NCBI GenBank assembly: GCA_945938055.1
Contig: CAMEUH010000105.1
Coordinates: 1 to 8,145, forward strand
Origin: an uncultured Eubacteriaceae bacterium
GTDB lineage: Bacteria > Bacillota > Clostridia > Lachnospirales > Lachnospiraceae
Direction: 5' to 3'
Length of the DNA: 8,145 nt
The translations under genes were made by a program, and so were the position numbers. This document shows, piece by piece, positions 1 to 4,996 of this stretch. Under the pieces are notes generated by a model, which was given only the letters and a program-made list of their open reading frames with translations, had not been told where the DNA came from and did no database searches. Numbering within the stretch: position 1 is the stretch's first letter; each line of letters opens with the position of its first letter.

Positions 1-620
1 CAGAAAAAAATAAACAGATTAAATTTAATACGGATTTTAATAACGATATTTTAAATGCATCCCGGGTGACAGCACGCCGATACATGGGAAATGAAGCACA
101 TATCCGTTTTGTGGAGAAGAGCAGTCTGGCTATTTTTGATGCCATGAAGAAAATTCATGGTCTCGGGAAAAGAGAACGTCTTCTTTTACAAATTTCAGCA
201 ATTCTTCATGAGTGCGGAAAATATATTAATGTCAGCTATCCGGGAGACTGTAGTTTCAGTATCATCATGAGAACGGAAATTATTGGAATATCACACATGG
301 AACGTGTGATGGTTGCCAATATTGTAAAATATAATACGGATGAGATTTCGTTTCAAAGCCTCATGATGCAGGGAATTACCACACAGGATGCAATGACGGT
401 GACAAAACTTGCGGCAATTCTACGTTTAAGCAATGCACTGGATAAGACCCATAAGCAGAAATGCAGGGACATGAAACTGAAACTCTCGGAGAAGGAGCTT
501 GTTATTACGGTCCATACATTTGAGGATATGACTATTGAACGGGGACTTTTTCCGGATAAGACATTTTTATTTGAACAGGCATATGGCATCAAGCCGGTTA
601 TCACGGTAAAACGATCATAA
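1..620 (+). CDS. Ppx/GppA-family exopolyphosphatase, C-terminal part (5' end outside window)
   Basis: The reading frame is open from base 3 to the TAA at 618-620, giving 205 visible residues; the start lies off the left edge. This family hydrolyses terminal phosphates of polyphosphate (Ppx) or the pppGpp 5'-phosphate (GppA). Family proteins are usually 300-510 residues, so only the C-terminal HD-like helical domain is seen. Visible landmarks are a conserved-looking ARRYMGNEAH (His at visible residue 33), HGLGKRERLLLQ, ILHECGKYIN (His69-Glu70), and LRLSNALD (Asp147). The pair is His-Glu rather than His-Asp, as I recall for E. coli Ppx, so it is not a defect. The N-terminal ASKHA ATPase-like half cannot be assessed. 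The next gene is polyphosphate kinase, which favours a polyphosphate role over a pure GppA role, but the sequence does not decide this. A GTG at 66 could be taken as a start, but family similarity continues upstream of it, so it is internal. Confidence 0.88.
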   Translation, partial: EKNKQIKFNTDFNNDILNASRVTARRYMGNEAHIRFVEKSSLAIFDAMKKIHGLGKRERLLLQISAILHECGKYINVSYPGDCSFSIIMRTEIIGISHMERVMVANIVKYNTDEISFQSLMMQGITTQDAMTVTKLAAILRLSNALDKTHKQKCRDMKLKLSEKELVITVHTFEDMTIERGLFPDKTFLFEQAYGIKPVITVKRS

Positions 621-631
621 GGCATGAAAGC

Positions 632-636
632 AGGGG
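632..636 (+). promoter_or_regulatory. Ribosome binding site of ppk1 (decides the start)
   Basis: AGGGG ends 5 bases before the ATG at 642. The alternative ATG at 624 has only a weak AAGG almost touching it. This supports the 702-residue form of Ppk1. Confidence 0.65.
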
Positions 637-641
637 TTACG

Positions 642-2750
642 ATGGATTTTGAGAAAGCAGAGTATTATGAAAACAGGGAATTAAGCTGGCTGGAATTTAA
701 TAAGAGGGTCTTAAGTGAAGCGAAGGATAAGAACATTCCGCTTTTTGAAAGACTGAAGTTCCTTAGTATCACGGCATCGAATCTGGACGAATTTTTCATG
801 GTTCGTGTGGCATCTTTAAGAAACATGCTGGAAGCGGGATATGAGAAAAAAGACATTGCAGGGTTGAAACCTTCGGAACAGCTGGAACTGATTAATGAGA
901 AAGCACATGAATTTGTGACGGCGCAGTATTATACCTATAACCGGTCCCTGGTTCCTTTGCTGGAACAGAACAATATTAAGATTCTGGACGGACACGAGGA
1001 ACTGAATGAAGAACAGAAAGAGTTTGTGGAGAAGTTCTTTAAGGAAGAGGTTTATCCGGTATTAACGCCAATGGCAGTCGATTCTTCCAGACCGTTCCCG
1101 TTAATCCGGAATAAGACCCTGAATATTGGTGCACTGATTCAGAAAAAGACAAACGAAACGGAGATGGAATTTGCCACGGTACAGGTTCCGTCCGTGCTTC
1201 CGAGAATTGTCAGACTTCCTGAAAGAGAAGGAACCAGTGTGATTCTTCTGGAAGAGATTATTGAGATGAATCTGGATAAGCTGTTTCTGAACTATAATGT
1301 GATTTGTGCTTATCCATACCGGATTATGAGAAATTCGGATTTTGAAATTGATGAAGAAGAAACGGAAGACCTTCTGACAGAAATCCAGAAACAGTTGAAA
1401 AAGAGGCAGTGGGGTGCCGCCATTAAGCTGGAAACAGAAGATACCATTGATAAAAGGCTTTTAAATATCCTGAAAAAGAATCTGGAAATCAGTGACGAGG
1501 AAATCTATTACATTAACGGTCCGCTGGATCTTACGTTTTTAATGAAAATGTATGCGCTGGAAGGATTTGAGCATCTGAAGGCAGAAAAATATGTTCCGCA
1601 GAAGCCGGCAGGACTCAATGCGGAAGAAGATATTTTTACACAAATCAAACGAAATGATATTTTACTGCATCATCCGTATGAAACCTTTGAACCGGTTCTG
1701 GAACTGGTAAGGCAGGCGGCAAATGACCCGCAGGTACTTGCAATTAAGCAGACATTGTACCGGGTAAGCGGAAATTCGCCGATTATTTCCTCTCTTGCCC
1801 AGGCGGCAGAAAATGGTAAGCAGGTAACGGTTCTGGTGGAATTAAAGGCAAGATTTGATGAGGAGAATAACATTATCTGGGCGAAAAAGCTGGAAAAAGC
1901 GGGTTGCCATGTTATTTATGGTCTGGTAGGATTAAAGACGCACAGTAAGATTACGCTGGTTGTAAGAAGAGAGGAAGAAGGCATCGTCCGGTATGTTCAT
2001 CTGGGAACCGGAAATTATAATGATGCAACGGCAAAGCTATATACGGATATCGGTCTCATGACGGCATCCAATATTATCGGAGAAGACGCAACGGCAGTAT
2101 TTAACATGATTTCCGGATATTCGGAGCCGCTTGTATGGAATAAACTGACACTTGCACCAATCTGGCTTCGAAATCGTTTCCTATATCTGATTAACCGGGA
2201 GACGAAATATGCAAAGGAAGGCAAGCCGGCAAGAATTATTGCAAAAATGAATTCTTTATGTGATAAGGAAATTATTGCGGCGCTTTATGAGGCTTCAAAT
2301 GCCGGTGTGAAGATTGATTTGATTGTGCGTGGAATCTGTAGCCTGATTCCGGGAATCCCACAGGTTAGTGAGAATATTTCCGTACGTTCCATTGTAGGAA
2401 ATTTTCTGGAACACAGCCGGATTTATTATTTTGAAAATAACGGAAATGAGGAAATCTACTGCTCCAGTGCAGACTGGATGCCACGTAACTTAGACCGGAG
2501 AGTGGAGATTCTTTTTCCGGTGGAAAAGACAGAGTTAAAGAAAGAACTTTGGCATATTCTGGATATAGAACTTAATGATAATGTGAAGAGTCACATAAAG
2601 CAGCAGGATGGTTCTTATGTCAAGGCAGACCGCCGTGGAAAGCGGGCGATTGATTCCCAGAGCATTTTCTGTAAGGAAGCACGGGATAAAGTGAAGTTTG
2701 AGGTAAAGCCGGAGAAACGGAGAGTGTTCCTGCCAAGATTTCGGAAATAG
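642..2750 (+). CDS. ppk1: Polyphosphate kinase 1
   Basis: Ppk1 reversibly transfers the ATP gamma-phosphate onto a growing polyphosphate chain through a phosphohistidine intermediate. The 702-residue product has the usual family length (about 690-720). The N-terminal domain opens with NRELSWLEFNKRVL and contains SITASNLDEFFMVRVA. A middle domain follows (PVLTPMAVDSSRPFP), then two phospholipase-D-like C-terminal domains from about residue 330. His434 (GLKTHSK) matches the autophosphorylated His435 of E. coli, His591 (FLEHSR) matches the second catalytic His592, and Arg374 (TLYR) and Arg404 (LKAR) match the nucleotide-contacting arginines. HLGTGNYNDATAKLYTD lies at about 453-469. No key residue is missing, so it is predicted active. 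An in-frame ATG at 624 exists, but only the ATG at 642 has a suitably spaced purine-rich site (AGGGG, 632-636). The gene starts 21 bp after the exopolyphosphatase stop, consistent with one transcript. Confidence 0.97.
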   Translation: MDFEKAEYYENRELSWLEFNKRVLSEAKDKNIPLFERLKFLSITASNLDEFFMVRVASLRNMLEAGYEKKDIAGLKPSEQLELINEKAHEFVTAQYYTYNRSLVPLLEQNNIKILDGHEELNEEQKEFVEKFFKEEVYPVLTPMAVDSSRPFPLIRNKTLNIGALIQKKTNETEMEFATVQVPSVLPRIVRLPEREGTSVILLEEIIEMNLDKLFLNYNVICAYPYRIMRNSDFEIDEEETEDLLTEIQKQLKKRQWGAAIKLETEDTIDKRLLNILKKNLEISDEEIYYINGPLDLTFLMKMYALEGFEHLKAEKYVPQKPAGLNAEEDIFTQIKRNDILLHHPYETFEPVLELVRQAANDPQVLAIKQTLYRVSGNSPIISSLAQAAENGKQVTVLVELKARFDEENNIIWAKKLEKAGCHVIYGLVGLKTHSKITLVVRREEEGIVRYVHLGTGNYNDATAKLYTDIGLMTASNIIGEDATAVFNMISGYSEPLVWNKLTLAPIWLRNRFLYLINRETKYAKEGKPARIIAKMNSLCDKEIIAALYEASNAGVKIDLIVRGICSLIPGIPQVSENISVRSIVGNFLEHSRIYYFENNGNEEIYCSSADWMPRNLDRRVEILFPVEKTELKKELWHILDIELNDNVKSHIKQQDGSYVKADRRGKRAIDSQSIFCKEARDKVKFEVKPEKRRVFLPRFRK

Positions 2751-2800
2751 GAAAATGTCCGGGAAACAAGTGGAGAAACGATTGAAAAAGGATTTGGGAA

Positions 2801-2806
2801 GAGAGG
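2801..2806 (+). promoter_or_regulatory. Ribosome binding site of argS (decides the start)
   Basis: GAGAGG ends 6 bases before the ATG at 2813. The in-frame TTG at 2807 would directly abut this site, leaving no spacer, so it is very unlikely to be the start. Confidence 0.75.
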
Positions 2807-2812
2807 TTGTTT

Positions 2813-4582
2813 ATGAAGAAGTTTTTAGATGTGATTGGAGAGATTCTGGAAAAGGCGTTTGAAGAGTGTGGGTATGATACAAAATATGCCAAGGTGACTG
2901 TATCAAACAGACCGGATCTTTGCGAATATCAGTGTAATGGTGCCATGGCTGCGGCAAAGGAGTATAAGAAGGCTCCGTTTGTGATTGCCGGAGAAATCGT
3001 TGAGAAATTAAAGGATCATAAGGCAGTCCGGTGGATGGAATCAGTAAATCCGGGATTTATTAACATGACACTGAGTGGAGATTTTGTGGCAGAGTATGTG
3101 GATGGCATGTATCAGGATGCGGACATGGGACACGAGAAGGCCGGGAATCCGAAGACCATTGTAATTGATTATGGCGGGGCAAATGTGGCAAAGCCGTTAC
3201 ATATCGGCCATTTGCGTTCGGCAATCATTGGTGAGAGTATTAAGCGGATTGCAAAGTATGCAGGACATCATGTAATCGGTGATGTTCATCTGGGAGACTG
3301 GGGTCTTCAGATGGGTCTGATTATTGAGGAATTAAGGGACAGAAAGCCGGAACTTCCATATTTTGATGAAAGTTTCGAAGGTGAGTATCCGACGGAAGCA
3401 CCATTTACCATTTCGGAACTGGAGCAGATTTATCCGGCGGCAAGTGCAAGAAGCAAGGAAGAACCGGAATTCATGGAGCGTGCCCATCAGGCAACCTTAA
3501 AGCTTCAGAGCGGCGATAAGGCGTGCCGTGCAATCTGGAATCATATCATGAATGTATCCAAGGTTGACCTTAAGAAGAATTACGATAATCTGAAAGTAAG
3601 CTTTGATTTGTGGAAGGGCGAAAGTGATGCACAGCCGTTTATTCCGGACATGGTGCAGGATATGATTGACAGGGGCTTTGCCCATGAAAGCCAGGGCGCA
3701 CTGGTTATTGATGTGGCAGAGGAGACGGATTCCAAGGAAATTCCGCCTTGTATTATCCGTAAATCCGATGGAGCGGCACTTTATGCGACATCTGACCTTG
3801 CAACCATGATTCAGAGAGAAAGGGATTTTGCACCGGACCGTTATATTTACATGACAGACAAGCGTCAGGAGATGCATTTTACACAGGTATTCCGTGCCGC
3901 CAAGAAAACCGGCATTGTAAAACCGGAGACGGAGCTTACATTTCTCGGTTTCGGAACCATGAACGGCAAGGATGGTAAGCCGTTTAAAACCCGTGCAGGT
4001 GGTGTCATGAGACTGGAACAGCTGGTGGCAGACATTAATGACGCAGTTTATGGAAGAATGATGGAAAACCGCAGCATGACAGAGGAAGAAGTAGCAGAGA
4101 TTGTAAAGGTAATCGGTCTTGCAGCATTAAAATATGGTGATCTTTCCAATCAGGCATCAAAGGATTATATTTTTGATATTGAGCGTTTCACATCCTTTGA
4201 AGGAAATACGGGACCATACATTCTCTATACAATTGTCCGGATTAAATCAATTCTTGCAAAGTACATGGAGAATGGCGGGGATGTCAGGGAAGCATCTTCC
4301 ATTAAGACGCCGGTGAATCAATCGGAGAAGGAACTGATGATTGCCATATCAAGATTTAATGAGGTGATGGAGCAGGCATATGCAGAAATTGCCCCTCATA
4401 AAATCTGTCAGTACATTTATGAACTTTCCAATGCATTTAACAGCTTTTACCATGAGACCAAAATTCTTTCGGAAGAGAATAAGGATGTAAAGAAAGGGTA
4501 TATTGCTTTACTGGTACTTACCAAAAAAGTATTGGAACAGTGCATCGATTTGCTGGGATTTGAGGCACCGGAGAGAATGTAG
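2813..4582 (+). CDS. argS: Arginyl-tRNA synthetase
   Basis: This class I aminoacyl-tRNA synthetase attaches arginine to tRNA-Arg in the cytoplasm. The 589-residue product is a normal bacterial length. An N-terminal ArgRS additional domain (about residues 1-90, with VTVSNRPDLCEYQCN) precedes the Rossmann catalytic domain. The ATP-site HIGH motif is present exactly (residues 130-133, in GGANVAKPLHIGHLRS), followed by GDVHLGDWGLQMG. As in many ArgRS proteins, the canonical KMSKS is replaced by a KPFKTRAGG element near 389-397. The C-terminal DALR-type anticodon-binding domain is recognisable from about residue 467 (NTGPYILYTIVRIKSIL) to the end. A TTG at 2807 is in frame but overlaps the end of the ribosome binding site, so the ATG at 2813 is chosen. 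The gene follows ppk1 by 62 bp without an intervening terminator, T-box or good promoter, suggesting readthrough from the polyphosphate genes. Confidence 0.97.
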   Translation: MKKFLDVIGEILEKAFEECGYDTKYAKVTVSNRPDLCEYQCNGAMAAAKEYKKAPFVIAGEIVEKLKDHKAVRWMESVNPGFINMTLSGDFVAEYVDGMYQDADMGHEKAGNPKTIVIDYGGANVAKPLHIGHLRSAIIGESIKRIAKYAGHHVIGDVHLGDWGLQMGLIIEELRDRKPELPYFDESFEGEYPTEAPFTISELEQIYPAASARSKEEPEFMERAHQATLKLQSGDKACRAIWNHIMNVSKVDLKKNYDNLKVSFDLWKGESDAQPFIPDMVQDMIDRGFAHESQGALVIDVAEETDSKEIPPCIIRKSDGAALYATSDLATMIQRERDFAPDRYIYMTDKRQEMHFTQVFRAAKKTGIVKPETELTFLGFGTMNGKDGKPFKTRAGGVMRLEQLVADINDAVYGRMMENRSMTEEEVAEIVKVIGLAALKYGDLSNQASKDYIFDIERFTSFEGNTGPYILYTIVRIKSILAKYMENGGDVREASSIKTPVNQSEKELMIAISRFNEVMEQAYAEIAPHKICQYIYELSNAFNSFYHETKILSEENKDVKKGYIALLVLTKKVLEQCIDLLGFEAPERM

Positions 4583-4590
4583 GGGATAAC

Positions 4591-4660
4591 GGAAGAGTTT
4601 TTGCAAAGCGGATGAATCAAGGTGATTGGTCCGTGGGGCAGGAACTCTTTTATTTTTTGC
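4591..4660 (+). terminator. Rho-independent-like terminator behind argS
   Basis: Bases 4591-4604 pair with 4638-4651 (14 pairs, four of them G-U). An inner extension pairs 4609-4612 with 4630-4633 and 4615-4618 with 4624-4627 around the loop AAGGT. The outer stem is followed by a T-rich run (ATTTTTT). The hairpin begins 9 bases after the argS stop and its 3' arm touches the stop codon of the converging regulator gene. On the opposite strand there is no T-run beyond the hairpin, so termination should work mainly for argS. No folding energy was computed. Confidence 0.72.
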
Positions 4661-4868
4661 GGGAAGAATCATTCGTTAATCCAAGTAAATAATCAGAAGA
4701 GACATGATAGAGTTTGCATAACGAAATCAGATGATGAATAGGCATTTCGTTAGCACCACGTTCATATCTGGCGTACATGGTCTGCGAAGTACCTAAATAA
4801 TGAGCAACATATTCCTGTGTATAGTCATTATCCTCACGTAAATCTCGAATTCTCTTAATATAATCCAT
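4650..4868 (-). CDS. Small XRE-family (Cro/C1-type) HTH transcriptional regulator
   Basis: The product is 72 residues and consists essentially of one Cro/C1-type helix-turn-helix domain. It begins MDYIKRIRDLREDNDYTQ, has the positioning helix TQEYVAHYLG (about 17-26) and the recognition helix SQTMYARYERG (about 28-38). It ends with the family-typical HHLISLCKLYHVSSDYLLGLT segment. There is no ligand-binding, oligomerisation or peptidase domain, so it probably acts as a small dimeric DNA-binding protein. On its own strand AAGGTGG (4876-4882) lies 7 bases before the ATG. A perfect TATAAT lies upstream, with an inverted repeat in the position of its promoter spacer. It is transcribed divergently from the large exported-protein gene and convergently with argS. 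Autoregulation and control of the exported protein are inferences from position. Similar orphan regulators are frequent in Clostridia and in mobile elements, but nothing else here points to an element. Confidence 0.93.
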   Translation of the reverse strand: MDYIKRIRDLREDNDYTQEYVAHYLGTSQTMYARYERGANEMPIHHLISLCKLYHVSSDYLLGLTNDSSRKK

Positions 4869-4875
4869 TAGACTT

Positions 4876-4882
4876 CCACCTT
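4876..4882 (-). promoter_or_regulatory. Ribosome binding site of the XRE regulator
   Basis: On the minus strand AAGGTGG, one mismatch from AAGGAGG, precedes the ATG by 7 bases. It supports translation of this small gene from the chosen start. Confidence 0.75.
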
Positions 4883-4900
4883 AAAAATCAACTTATGATT

Positions 4901-4906
4901 ATTATA
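4901..4906 (-). promoter_or_regulatory. -10 element of the regulator promoter
   Basis: The minus strand reads TATAAT exactly, about 33 bases upstream of the regulator start codon. No good -35 is visible 16-18 bases further upstream, which suggests a weak or activator-dependent promoter. The perfect dyad at 4909-4926 fills almost the whole spacer region of this promoter. Confidence 0.6.
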
Positions 4907-4908
4907 TC

Positions 4909-4926
4909 TAGTAAAAATGTTTACTA
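4909..4926. promoter_or_regulatory. Operator-like dyad 1 (perfect 7-bp arms)
   Basis: TAGTAAA (4909-4915) and TTTACTA (4920-4926) are exact reverse complements separated by AATG. The dyad lies just upstream of the regulator's -10 and immediately next to the -35 of the divergent promoter. Its size and symmetry fit the sites of small XRE dimers. Binding by the neighbouring regulator is inferred. Confidence 0.6.
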
Positions 4927-4955
4927 TTGAATTTAGTAAATATTTGTATTAAAAT
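4927..4955 (+). promoter_or_regulatory. Sigma-A-type promoter of the exported-protein gene
   Basis: A -35 of TTGAAT (4927-4932) and a -10 of TAAAAT (4950-4955) are separated by exactly 17 bases. This would place transcription start near 4962 and give a leader of about 35 bases. The two dyads flank and overlap these elements. Confidence 0.6.
4934..4951. promoter_or_regulatory. Operator-like dyad 2 (imperfect copy)
   Basis: The same heptamer TAGTAAA (4934-4940) recurs in the same spacing with a degenerate second arm TGTATTA (4945-4951), matching five of seven bases. Its centre is 25 bp from that of dyad 1. It fills the spacer of the + strand promoter and covers the first two bases of its -10, a classical repressing position. 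The sequence is AT-rich, so the degenerate arm alone is weak evidence. Confidence 0.5.
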
Positions 4956-4981
4956 TATGCTAGTGAAAAAGACAAAAGCAT

Positions 4982-4987
4982 AGGAGG
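4982..4987 (+). promoter_or_regulatory. Ribosome binding site of the exported-protein gene
   Basis: A perfect AGGAGG ends 9 bases before the ATG at 4997, and the encoded signal peptide begins directly there. Together these fix the start of the long gene. Confidence 0.88.
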
Positions 4988-4996
4988 AAGAAAACC

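Noticed and set aside
66..620. A complete 184-residue gene starting at GTG 66
   Set aside because: The frame is open upstream to base 3 and the upstream residues continue the Ppx/GppA pattern, so GTG 66 is an internal codon of a gene cut by the window edge.
353..625. Minus-strand open frame of 90 residues
   Set aside because: It is fully antisense to the exopolyphosphatase gene, has no ribosome binding site worth noting and no recognisable domain.
3497..3877. Minus-strand open frame of 126 residues inside argS
   Set aside because: It lies opposite a well-conserved argS region, and its product is an incoherent His/Cys/Arg-rich sequence typical of an antisense shadow.
4886..4900. Short dyad AATCA-ACTTA-TGATT near the regulator's transcription start
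   Set aside because: It has only 5-bp arms in AT-rich sequence and does not share the TAGTAAA heptamer, so chance is a sufficient explanation.
4961..4978. Possible third operator beginning TAGTGAA
   Set aside because: Only one half-site is similar; the expected second arm (ACAAAAG) matches TTTACTA poorly.
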